From Scenedesmus sp. ARA3 (Eukaryota > Chlorophyta > Chlorophyceae > Sphaeropleales > Scenedesmaceae): DNA of 18,058 nt. The stretch spans positions 67,505 to 85,562 of the forward strand of contig RWJK01001389.1 in the NCBI GenBank assembly GCA_004335835.1, in the 5' to 3' direction. The notes under the pieces were generated by a model that was not told where the DNA came from, searched no databases, and saw only the letters and a program-made list of their open reading frames with translations. The position numbers and the translations under genes are program-made. Positions 1 through 9,635 of the stretch are shown piece after piece (within the stretch, counting starts at the first letter, position 1; every line of letters begins with the position of its first letter).

Positions 1-1270
1 TGTGTGCAGGGCATCTGCTGCGGCCTGGGGGAGACCAACTGTGGTGGCCGCTGCTGCGGCATGTCCAACACCTGCCTTCTGGGCCGCTACTGCGTCCCCC
101 AAGGTGAGCAGCTGCAAGCGCATGCAGCTTCTAGCAACTGCTGCGTCATATTAGGGTTGCTGAGTTTTGAGAGAGAGGATAGTTACATGCGGGTCCTGGC
201 ACCATCTTGGATGGTATGAGCCACAACAGGTTTTGACTGTCACCAGCCAACACCATGTCGTGTGTGGTGCAAAACCAATGGTGTCCGCTTGCTGTCAGCT
301 GCATCCTGCAACATGCTCACCACACTGCTGCCGTCTGCTTGTCAAACATGCGCAGGCAGCAGCGTGTGCCAAGGCAGGGTGTGCGTGTTCCCTCAGCAGT
401 GTGCTGGCGGCACAACATGCTGCAACCCGGGGCAGCAAGCGTGCGGCGGCACCTGCTGCAACTACGCATGTGTGCAGAACCGCTGCCTGCAGTTTGGCAG
501 CACAGTGTGTGGCCCCAATGTGTGCAGCGCAGACCGCGTCTGCTTCAACAACCAGGTGAGGCACAGCCGGCAGCTTTGTGAGTGGGGCATCAAAACACTG
601 GGCTCTGCCTCCGGCAGGTGTAAAGGCTTAAAGACATGATGTAGTGATTAGGCTTAAAGACATGATGTAGTGATTAGGCTTAAAGACATGATGTAGTGAT
701 GCAAGTGCACATATCGCTTAATGTGCCTCATGATCAAAGCAGCTCAAAACAGCAAAAATGCCTTCCGGTGCTTGCTGGCTTGGCTGACATAGTATTGTGC
801 TGACCCTAAAGTTGAGTGCACAGAAGCAGAATCAGCAACTCAACATCGATGCCGATCTGCGCACCATTCAAGGGCATGCATGGTTCCATCACACAGATGT
901 TGACTTGTGTAGTTGCGCAAATGGGGCGAGCGTTGAGCCTGCTATGCTCTGCGTTGATGGCCCCTGTCTGCCTGCCACACGCCTGCAGGTCTGTTGCTTG
1001 CCAACGGAAACCTTCTGCAACGGTGGCTGCTGCCCCAGCGGAAGCACCTGCCTCAACAGCATGTGCGTGCCGCCCGGCAGCCAGGCCTGCGGGCCGTCCG
1101 TGGTGTGCAGCGCCAGCCAGTTCTGCGGCAACAGCGTGACGGGGCTGTGCTGCCAGCGCAGCAGCCAGATCGCGTGCGGGCGCGACTGCTGCCCCGCCAG
1201 CCAGGTGTGCCGGGCGTGGGACCAGCGCTGCGTGGCGCCCGGCTACCTGGGCTGGCCCTGGGCGGGCTGA
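1..1270 (+). CDS. Cysteine-rich repeat protein, 3' part (gene A, 5' end outside window)
   Basis: Three exons are visible: <1-103, 356-555 and 989-1270, with stop TGA at 1268-1270. Introns are 104-355 (GTGAGC...GCGCAG, phase 1) and 556-988 (GTGAGG...TGCAG, phase 0). The joined frame reads through without a stop and gives repeats of the form CGGxCC, CVPQG, QQCAGGTTCC, CGGTCC and VCSADRVC, each about 40 residues with paired CC. Such a density of paired cysteines implies disulfide-bonded extracellular modules. The same repeats form the tail of the next gene, so the two are tandem paralogues. The C-terminus after the last cysteine is short (VAPGYLGWPWAG) and shows no membrane anchor. No signal peptide can be judged because the start is missing. 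The pattern recalls granulin-like or Stig1-like Cys-rich domains, but it is not the canonical spacing of either, so the family is left open. Splice sites are inferred. Confidence 0.78.
625..700. repeat. 26-bp tandem repeat, about 2.9 copies
   Basis: The unit starting GGCTTAAAGACATGATGTAG begins at 625, 651 and 677, with the last copy two bases short. The copies look identical. It lies inside the second visible intron of gene A and is AT-richer than its surroundings. Confidence 0.95.
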
Positions 1271-2410
1271 TGCGCTGCAGCTACGGATGGCGATGATGTT
1301 ATATGCGAAGTGCTCTTTTGATATGGAACATACCAAGTACTTGATAGCAGCAGCAGGCAGCACCTGTGCAGGAGTGCCCTGGAACAAGCTGGGTTTGTGA
1401 ATAGGAGAGCGCATCATGGCATTCTTTCTTCTGAGCAGTTGATAACATATTGACTCACTCCGTCCATGACTTCATCAGCAGGCATCCCAACCAGGCATAA
1501 GCGTGATGTGATACATTTTGGCAATGGAGGTGTTGAAATGGCAGACAGGTTCTGGACAAGAATTGTGCAAGAAAGGTTTGACTTTGTGTGACATCACTGG
1601 CATACACAATTGTTGAGAAGCAGAGACACTAGAACCATGGACATGGCTCAAGTATGCATGTGAGCAATGGTGAAATTCTGGAGGTGAAAACCATTAGTGA
1701 GACGCTCATGTGAAGCACGAGTGTGCGGGACTCTCATGGGCCCACTCAGAGTGCCACAGAATGCCCAGTGCAGCAGAGTCATTGTCATGCCGGCTTGTTT
1801 TTTGGCTGTGCCAATCTGATTGCCATGCCGATAACCAAATGCTCAGCAGTGCCGGATCGAGTGCAGAGCTGTACACAATCTCTCTTGGAGTTGTGTCATG
1901 CTGTCACAGCAAGGCCACACATGTGGTGTACACCTGCTGACGCTGTGCTGACAGTGAAGAGGATTGTGCAGCTGCGCGCCTCTGCCTGTCTAGGATCAGC
2001 ACCTGCAGCTACTATGCCCTCGTATTGTGGAGGGAGGTCGCGCCTGCAGTGCTATGGCTCGTGCTTGCAAGGAACTCGTGTTGGGTTGAAGAGTAATGCA
2101 ATTAGTCAAGTCACACTGGAGGAGTGACAACCGGGTGGACAGCATTCGAGCATTGTACCATTGATACTTCGACGATCTATTCAACTTCTGTTTTCAATGA
2201 GGTGGTGCCGACACATGCTGTGCTAGCCTGCTAGGAAGTGTGCTCTCGCTTGTTCCGGTTGCCCCTGTCGCTTCTATTTCAGCGACTAGATACTCTCACA
2301 AAACTAGTTCCAGCTGTTGCAATAGTTTTGAAAATGGGCAGAGTTCTGTAGTCTGTGTCTCGCTCGGCAGCTGATTGGGCGGAGCCGGGCAGTGGGCGGG
2401 CTTCATCACC
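1271..2410. other. Intergenic: 3' UTR of gene A and upstream region of gene B
   Basis: No supportable gene is seen. Open frames here, such as 1723-2127 on the + strand, have stray Cys/His/Ser-rich translations, no recognisable domain and no repeat homology to the flanking genes. The stretch is less GC-rich than the exons. I find no TGTAA, the usual green-algal polyadenylation signal, after the stop of gene A. Confidence 0.6.
2374..2400 (+). promoter_or_regulatory. Possible core promoter elements of gene B
   Basis: An ATTGG (inverted CCAAT) at 2374 overlaps GGGCGG at 2377-2382, and a second GGGCGG follows at 2394-2399. The cluster ends 11 bases before the start codon, which would leave a very short 5' UTR if it were the true promoter. 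It may simply be GC-rich leader. No TATA box is obvious upstream. Confidence 0.2.
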
Positions 2411-2713
2411 ATGGGAGCACGGCTGGGCCTGCTTATAGGTAAACTAAACTAGAAAGCATTGCATGTTGGTTCTTTCGGTACAGATCCCGCCGTCGAACGC
2501 TGCAACATCTAGTGAGTAGTTGGCAGTAGCTCTGCACCTCTGCAGTAGCTGGCAGCAGCAAGAGCCTGCAGCTGCAGCCCCACCATGCAAGGCACGAAAG
2601 GTGGCACCAGTTTCTTCAACAGCACTCGATGCTCTCTCCCTGCGCTGTGTTGCTGAACAGGGCTGGCTCTTGCAATGCTGGCAGTCCAGTCACCGCTGGC
2701 TGCAGCACAAGCG
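2411..2713 (+). other. Signal peptide of gene B, split by intron 1 (2439-2660)
   Basis: Exon 1 encodes MGARLGLLI plus one base. Joined to exon 2 at 2661 it continues GLALAMLAVQSPLAAAQA and then GGLQLA. This gives a short basic n-region, a Leu/Ala hydrophobic core and an AQA-type cleavage site after residue 27. The perfect fit across the GTAAAC...AACAG intron is the main support for this start over the in-frame ATG at 2675. Confidence 0.75.
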
Positions 2714-5700
2714 GGAGGACTGCAGCTGGCCATCACTAACATCGTCCCGCAGATGCAAACCACGTACAGGTATGTCAGCATCCCCATGCAAGCAGAAGCA
2801 ACAGCACTGCAGTGCGTCACGGCCACCAGCGGCTAACCTTGGATGCTTTCGCCCCCTGCAGCTGGTCTGTGAGCATCACGCCCAACAAGCAGAGCATATC
2901 CGTGCCGGTGGGGAACAACATGGGCTGGGCGCAAGTTCAGTAAGTACAAGAAGCGCTGCCACTGCTGCACTGCATGCGGGCTGGCTTTGCCTTACGCTTG
3001 TTGCAGCAGTGTGACGCTCAGGCTGCGTCACATTGGCAAAACAGCAGTTGCACCAGCAGCAGCAGCAGTAGCAGCTGTCTTTGAGTCTGCATCTGACAGA
3101 AACATGCACATCCGAAGCATAGATTGGGCTGCTGCTGCTCAGGCGCTGAGGTGTGTCTGCGCGCAGGTACACTGTGAGCTACGGCCGCACGCGCAACCAG
3201 CAGCTCACGTATGTGCTGACGGGCAGCATCACGGTGCAGGAGACAGCCGGGCAGATACGGCTGCTGCAGGACCCGGTGGTGACAGTGAACCCGCCCTCAC
3301 GCCCGCCGCTCACCCTCAACAGCAGCGCAGTGACCTGCCCCAGCCTCACGCTGCCGGCCAATGGCGTGCTGTCCTGCAACATCAGCGCCGCCTACACAGG
3401 CGCCCAGCCCATGCCAGGCACGCTCACAGCCAGCATCAGCACCGCAGACGGATCCAGCACCGCCACAGCAGCAGCGGTGCCGTACAACTTTGCTGGCGCT
3501 GACTCAGTGGACGTGGGCCAGACTGCGTCCGTGACCAACTGGTTTGAGCAGGGCAGCAATGTGATCCAGGTGGGGGGGGCCAGCGCCCGCCAGCAGGCCA
3601 GCTGTGCTGTGCTGTGCTGTGCCGTGCTGTGCTGTGCTGTGCTGTCAGCAGCATGTGCAGCTGCGCAAAGATCCAGCCTAGGGGAGCATCAGCTGGCTGG
3701 TGATGCCTGTCATGACTGTCTGCTTCTTCTGCTGCCGCTGCCGCCTGCAGCCGTACGGCGTGTCGGGCACGCAGCCGCCACCCGGGCTGGTGCTGGAGGA
3801 GGGCCGCGACTTCACCTTCACCGCCTACTTTGGCAACGTGCCTGCCACCCAGTGCGGCCAGCAGCAGTGGCAGGTGAGCGCAGCGCCAGGCGCGGCAGGC
3901 TGGAGGGGTGGCGCGGCACGATGGATGCCTTGCGAGGCGCACAGGATGGTAGCACCTTTCGGCATGTAAATGACTGCAGTTCATGCAGCAGCTATGCCAT
4001 GTTGCAGGCTGCAGCAATAGGCAAAGCAGTGATTTGAGAAGCTTGGTGCAGTGACCGAGTATTGTATCGTACCATGTGCTGACCAGCTGTGTGTTGCCCG
4101 TTCACGCCGTGTGCTGCTCTGCCTGCAGGCGCTGATGTCAGCCTCGGTGACGCCCTCACTGGACGGCCTGGCGCAGGCAGCAGCAGGCACGGCAGCCACG
4201 CAGAAGGTGGTGGCCTCCGTGCCCATCACGCTGGTCAACTGCGGCACAGGCGGCAGCACCACAGACTTCACTGACACCAGCAGCAGCGGCGGCAGCAGCA
4301 GTGGCAGCCCCGCAGCAGCGCCTGCGCCTGCCGTGCCTCCAGCAGCACCGTCGCCTGCCCCCGCGGGCAGCCAGGCACCACCAGGTGCGCTTGTCCCTTG
4401 CAGCAGCAGCTGCAGTGTTGCAGAGACAGCATGCTGGCGTATGTTGCAATGACCACTGGCATGGCTGTGGGCAGCACAGTGGCCGGTCGCACAGCCAGCA
4501 GCAATAGCACCTGATGCACTGGGCACATGTTGGCAAGGCAGCTGCATGTGGCACAATTGAGGCTGCTGGCATGTGAGCTGCTGCCATCATGCGGCACGAG
4601 ACCTGTACCTGTGCGCATCAAGTTGTTGAAGGGTATGCCGCAGCTGTAGCTGACTGTTGTCTTGTCTGCACTGGCTGCAGGAGTGTCGTTTGCGGAGGCT
4701 GGCAGCACCATGTGTGGCGGAGGCGCATGCGCCCCAGGCTCTCGATGCTTCGATGGTGAGGCAGGCAGCTGATACGGCTGCTCAGCTGGCAGCTGAGTTG
4801 ACTGCACTGTACAACACGTTGTCCTTGGCTGGCTGCACCATGCGCCGGCTGCACCTTGAGCAATGCTGTGCTTTGCCGGTTGGCTTGCCTCCATCACCTG
4901 CTCACACTTGCTGTGCATGTGCTCGTGCAGGTTGGAACTGCTGCCCTGAGACTGTCCAAGTGTGTGGCGGTGTGTGCTGCGACAACAACCGGGTCTGCCT
5001 GATGAGCCAGTGCGTGGCGCAGGGTTCCATCCCATGCGGCACGGCTGTCTGCCAGAACGGGCAGACGTGCAACAACGGCGTGTGCTGCTCGTCTGACCGC
5101 GTCGTGTGCGGTAGCACCTGCTGCGAGCAGGGCCAGCAGTGCATCGCAGGCCAGTGCGCGGCAGCAGGCTCAACAGCCTGCGGCGCCGCTGTGTGCGACC
5201 CCACGCAGACGTGTGCCACTGGCGTGTGCTGCCCGGCAGGCCAGGTGAGCAGCTGCGGCCTTTGCGCAGTGCTGTGGGCTGGCTGCAGAGCTGTACATGC
5301 GTGTGTATCCCCAGCTATAGGCATGCAGCCAAGTCTGTTTGTAGATGTGTGTGCATTCCTCTACGCTAGGCATGAGTACCCTTGCACATCTGTACAAATG
5401 CCGAGCAGCATGCTGAGCACTTACACTTGGGCCTGAACTTTGACTTTGCAAGTGAACCAGGCTCATTGGCAGACGCAGCAACATGGCGTGCAGGCATATG
5501 CAGACTGCAAGCCTTGCGGCTGGGTGCTGACACAACCACGCCGCATTCTGCCTGCCAGGTGAACTGCGCAGGGAAGTGCTGTGGCGGGACCAACACATGC
5601 CTGCAGGGACAGTTCTGCGTTCCTTTTGGCAGCACAGTCTGCGGCTCCACAGTATGCCAGAGCCCACAGCAGTGCGCGGGCGGCGCTGTGTGCTGCGACC

Positions 5701-7006
5701 CTGGAGCCAGCTTCTGTGCAGGTGAGTGGCGGCACTGCCTGCGGCTGCTGTGCGCTGCATTGACTCAGCAGCAGAAACTAGAAGGATGTGCGGCGCTACT
5801 GTCACTGCTTGACTGTCAAATGACCAGTTGAAAAGACAGCTACTGTACGTGGCCCAAACTGCGTTAGATGCGACAGTGCAACTGCAACCCCAGCAAGCTC
5901 TAACCCTGCCATGCTGCTGCCACCGCTGCTGTTCCGCAGGGACCTGCTGCCCCTCAGGCAACACCTGCTCAGGGAACGTGTGCCTGCAGCCGGGCCAGAG
6001 CACGTGCGGCAGCAACGTGTGCAGCCAGGGCCAGACCTGCCAGGGCGGCACTGTGTGCTGCGACTCAACCGCCACCTTCTGCAACAACGGCTGCTGTGAG
6101 TGGCTGGCGGCTGGGGAGGCAGACTCAGCAGCATAGCCAGGGGGCTTGGACAGCACGGCCGCCCAGCATGCAGGGCAGCTGCTGGCTGCTGTGGCACTGC
6201 TAAGAACGCCCGAGCAGTGCCGGCTCCAACCTTGCAACGCATAATCTGCATGTGAAAAACAAATGTGTGCATGTGCATGTGATGGTGCAGCGCCCAACAG
6301 CCTGTATCCTTAGAGGCAAACTCTGCCCTGCTGTGTTGCTGTGCGCATCAACAGGTGCCTCCGGCAACACCTGCATCAACAACATATGTGCTCCGATAGG
6401 GACCACCGCCTGTGGCACCGCCACGTGCCCTATCAACCAGTTTTGCGGTGACCCAACAACAGGCACATGCTGCCAAAACCAGAACCAGGCAAGTGGCAAT
6501 GCATGGCAAGTGACAGGGTTGCTGGGCAAGGCAGGCATCCCCTAGTGACCAGCAGCTGGCTGCTGAGCATCGAAGTGCATGGCTGCAGCACCACGCGCTG
6601 AGCGGTCTGCCATCCAAGTCACCATTGGTGCTGGCCGCACCTCACAGCACAACAAACATGCTGCATCAATCACTTCAATGAAGCGCTGTTGCCACGCGTG
6701 CAGTTGCTCTCTGCTGACAGTGCTGCTGCACTTCCACTGTCCTGGCTGCAGGTCGGCTGCTTCCAAACGTGCTGCAACAGCCCGCAGCAGATGTGCAACC
6801 AGTTCACGCGCCAGTGCGTGGACCGATTCAACACGGCCTGCGCAGGGGGGCAGATCTGGTGCCCGGGCGCCAACCAGTGCTGTGCCGCAGGCCAGGTGTG
6901 CGCGTACGGCGCGTGCATGGCCAGCAGCGCACTACCTGGCGGCGGGGGTGGCGTGTTGCCGGTGTTTGGGCGGCGCCTGCTGGGGCCGCTTGGGGCTCAG
7001 CAGTGA
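2411..7006 (+). CDS. Secreted multi-domain cysteine-rich repeat protein (gene B, 12 exons, 697 aa)
   Basis: Exons: 2411-2438, 2661-2769, 2862-2939, 3167-3569, 3751-3873, 4129-4384, 4681-4755, 4931-5244, 5559-5721, 5940-6095, 6355-6488, 6752-7006; they sum to 2094 bases in one frame ending TGA. The start was chosen because exon 1 plus exon 2 form a classic signal peptide (residues 1-27, ending AAAQA). Residues about 28-290 form a beta-rich region with motifs YSWSVSITP, YTVSYGRT and YVLTGSITVQ. Residues about 295-333 are a Ser/Gly/Ala/Pro linker. From about 340 to 675 there are more than 60 cysteines in repeats such as CGGVCC, CNNGVCC, CGSTCC and CAGGAVCC, alignable with gene A. The tail ends Gly-rich with no clear GPI or membrane anchor. 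It is likely an extracellular or wall protein; ligand unknown. All introns are GT-AG except the last (GC-AG). Exon boundaries are inferred, and small shifts are possible. Confidence 0.82.
3601..3645. repeat. Pentanucleotide microsatellite (GCTGT)9
   Basis: Nine consecutive GCTGT units fill 3601-3645; the fifth reads GCCGT. The array lies inside intron 4 of gene B (3570-3750), just after a run of eight G at 3572-3579 next to the donor site. Confidence 0.95.
4255..4384 (+). other. Ser/Gly then Ala/Pro-rich linker in gene B
   Basis: The translated stretch has a SSSGGSSSGS block followed by APAPAVPPAAPSPAPAG, between the beta-rich N-terminal part and the Cys repeats. AP/SP-rich spacers of this kind are known in algal and plant wall glycoproteins, where prolines become hydroxylated and glycosylated. 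That modification is an inference here. Confidence 0.7.
6489..6751 (+). other. GC-AG intron (last intron of gene B)
   Basis: The exon ends CAG at 6488 and the intron begins GCAAGT, the usual context of GC donors; it ends TGGCTGCAG at 6751. Joining here in phase 0 gives CCQNQNQVGCFQTCC, which matches CCQRSSQIACGRDCC of gene A with identical cysteine spacing. GT dinucleotides further on (6492, 6508) would break that alignment. Confidence 0.8.
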
Positions 7007-7924
7007 CCTTGCGCTGCTGGCTGCTGGCGCCTGCTTGCGTGGCAACTACTGGGCATCATGCCCATGATGGATTGGTCAAGATGTTCACAATGTTTGTGGG
7101 TCGTTGTGGGCAGCATTTGATTTGTTTTATGTGAACAATGTACAGTCTCATGTACAGGCAATGGATGCCTTGAACTTTATTCAATGTTTTCGCCTCATCA
7201 TGTTGCAGCTCGGCATTCCAAAAGGTTGGTATTGTTGGCGTGCTTACTTACCTTGTCACTCCAAACAATGGTGCTTGTCAGGCAGGCCCTGCTGGCTGAG
7301 GTAGTGATGGGTCTGCGCAGTGGTGCTGCTGCAACTGAGGCCCGTGTCTGTACAGTCAGCGCAGCACCGTCGCCAGTCATCGCTGAGCACTTCTCATGAC
7401 ATGGAGCACATTGTGCTGTTCCCTACTCTGCTGTGGTTTCACAGGCTTTACAAAGTTTCGTTGAAGCTTCATGCATCGTTCATTCGGCCGGAGGCACCAT
7501 GGACCAGCCTTCAGTGCTGAAGGTCAGGGCTGAGGGCAGTCTGGTGCTACTGCTGTTAACGCATGCATATGTGTCGGCGTCTTGTGCCATTCAAAACCTC
7601 GCCGATATCAGTTGATTTACAAACTAGAAAGCTTTCTCACAATCGTGCGGGCGCTAGCGCTCTTCGTCAACCAGGGTGTGTGGGTGCCTCAAGCTGGTGA
7701 CGACCAAGACAGCAGCGAACAGGTGATCAAACAAAACTGTTCGAACAAAAGCGACAGGTACTAGATGCGTTGCGCCTGGTTGTCCGCCAAAGCCGGGTCT
7801 TCCTGGCAAAACCTGACCCTGCACAGCAGGTGACCTCTGCAAGGCCCCAAGCTTGTGCTTAACCGCTCATTAAGGGTGCAACATGATGATCGAAGCGATC
7901 GGTGTGTAGTGCACGTGTTTTGCT
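7007..7924. other. Intergenic: 3' UTR of gene B and upstream region of gene C
   Basis: No gene is supported. The stretch is AT-richer than its neighbours and its short open frames look random. A 7-bp inverted repeat CATCATG-CC-CATGATG lies at 7054-7069, shortly after the stop of gene B. An in-frame TAG at 7907-7909 precedes the start codon of gene C. No TGTAA signal was found. Confidence 0.6.
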
Positions 7925-9607
7925 ATGGCAGCTGCACAGCAGGGCCTGCAGGGCACCAAGTTGCGGTCTTCTGAGCTGCTGGCTGCAGCTGCACGACAAC
8001 AAAGCTGTTTTTGGAGCATACAGCGTGCTTACCTGTGTAGACGTGCTCCCAGAGAACTGCAGCGGGCGGCAGCACTGGTGCTGAGCGTGAACCAGCCTTA
8101 TGGCCCAGACCCTTCGCAGCCCTTTCAGCCTCCGCAGTACACATACGATCCTAGTACAGACAGCAGCGGCAGGCAGCCTGAAAAGGAGAAGCCGCTGGTG
8201 CGGGTGCAGCTCAGCGTGCACTATCGAGTGCACTCGCGCCAGATGCTGTGCATAGGGGGCTCGCAAATACCCTTTGGATGGTCGTTCTTATCTATAGCCA
8301 AAGTTCCCATGACGTGGAACCAGGGAGACATCTGGACGTGCGAGGTGCGTGGCTGCAGCAGCTATGCACACACAGCTCACCCTGGGTGGCTCAAACACTC
8401 AAGCTGCGGTGTACCTGCCTGTTCTGCAGCTGCTACTGCCTGCTGGTCAACGGATAGAGTACAAATACGTTATCCTAGAGGAGCAGGTGAGTTCAGGGCA
8501 AGCAGCTGCTGTTCCAGCAGCAACAGCAGCGCCAGCAGCTGAATTGTGCCACCAGACGTTGTGCTCTGCAACTGCTGGGCACAACGCTGCCTTGACAGAC
8601 AGCTGACAGGATGTGCAGATGCGCTGGTGGCCCTTTTCAGCGCGCTGGTCTCACGTGGGTCATGCTGGCCATGCCCGGGTGCTTGCAGGACTGGACCAAG
8701 CTGGAGAACGAGGACAGCGAGGGCCTGGTGGAGGTCAGCTACCGCAGCGGCAGCGAGCCGGGCCGCCCGCCAGACATCCAGGTCATCCAGAAGCAGATGG
8801 CCATCGTGGCCTGGCAGCCGGGGCCCAACCGCATCGTGCAGGTGCCCACAGAGGTGCGGCCAAGGCGCTGGAGGGGCAGCTTGCAGGGGTGACGCGGCGG
8901 GGCACCGCAGCAGCAAACAGCTGGTGACTGTGGTGTGAAGCGGGCAAGCAGCAGCCGCAGCAGCAGCATGCGTGTGGTCACCGCTGGGTGCCATTGCTGG
9001 TGCTCTCCAGCAGCGGTGATGGGTTTGCTGCTGTGCACTTTACCAAGCAGCTGCAGCTGGCTGGATGTGCGCACTGCGCCACAGCAGGCTTGCAGGGGTG
9101 ACACAGCATGCCTGCCTGTGGCAGTCATGTCGCTACGTGTGCAGTCTAGTCTATGCAAGTGACTACCGCTGGCAGACGTACTTCTTCTCGCAGTCCTCTG
9201 CTGCATGGCATGCTTGCTACATCAAAGTTCCTTGCTGGCACGGTGCTGTATGGCATGTTGCAGCGGTGAAACCGGACAAGCAGGGCTGCCAGCCCTGCTG
9301 TATGCTGCTCCTCGTGCTTGTCTCGTGACTGCTGCTGCTGCCGCTGCTGCTGCGCTCACAGGCTGAGCTGTCTGGGCTGGTGGCTGGCGAGGTGGTGGAG
9401 CGCGTGCCTGCGCGGCCGCCCAGCCGCGCCAGCAGCAGCTACGAGGAGGCCAAGCCGCGCCGCCCCGACCCCTTTGAGGGCACCTGGGAGGTGCTCAGCC
9501 TGGGCAGCGGCGGCCAGCCCTTCCTGGACAGGCACGACGTGTGGGGCTGGAGCCCGGGCAGCGGCAGCAGGCCGCCAGGCATGCGCGGCTTCCGCTTCGA
9601 CAGCTAG
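7925..9607 (+). CDS. CBM20 starch-binding domain protein, probably plastid-targeted (gene C, 295 aa)
   Basis: Exons 7925-8344, 8430-8486, 8689-8853 and 9362-9607 join in phase 0 throughout (888 bases, stop TAG). The ATG at 7925 is the first after an in-frame TAG at 7907. Residues 1-55 are Ala/Arg/Ser-rich with few acids (LCRRAPRELQRAAALVLSV), as in chloroplast transit peptides. Residues about 91-214 match the CBM20 fold: VRVQLSVHYRV, CIGGSQIPFGW, VPMTWNQGDIWTCE, then IEYKYVI (149-155) and AWQPGPNRIVQVP (200-212). Trp119, Trp130 and Trp137 are candidates for structural or glucan-stacking positions. CBM20 modules bind starch or related alpha-glucans. No catalytic domain follows; the C-terminal 80 residues are Pro/Arg/Gly-rich with a DPFEGTWEVLSLG motif I do not recognise. 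A role as a non-catalytic starch-associated factor is an inference. Confidence 0.83.
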
Positions 9608-9611
9608 CGCC

Positions 9612-9635
9612 CAGCAGCAGCAGCAGCAGCAGCAG
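9612..9635. repeat. (CAG)8 microsatellite directly after gene C
   Basis: Eight perfect CAG units begin four bases after the TAG stop of gene C, so they lie in its 3' UTR. Confidence 0.95.

Noticed and set aside
2675..2677. Alternative ATG start for gene B
   Set aside because: It is in frame but lies in the middle of the hydrophobic stretch. The two-exon reading from 2411 gives a complete signal peptide with a basic n-region.
4268..5173. 301-codon open frame antisense to gene B
   Set aside because: It is a shadow across introns and exons 6-8 of gene B, with no recognisable protein.
5170..6297. 375-codon open frame antisense to gene B
   Set aside because: It is opposite several Cys-repeat exons and runs across their introns. 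TGC/GGC/CAG-rich sense DNA rarely gives stops on the other strand; no domain is present.
4931..7006. Assignment of the repeats as true granulin domains
   Set aside because: The CC pairs are reminiscent, but the 12-cysteine granulin order and its DxxHCCP core are absent.
9612..9635. CAG run as a coding poly-Ser or poly-Gln extension of gene C
   Set aside because: It follows a clear TAG stop at 9605-9607 that ends a frame consistent over four exons.
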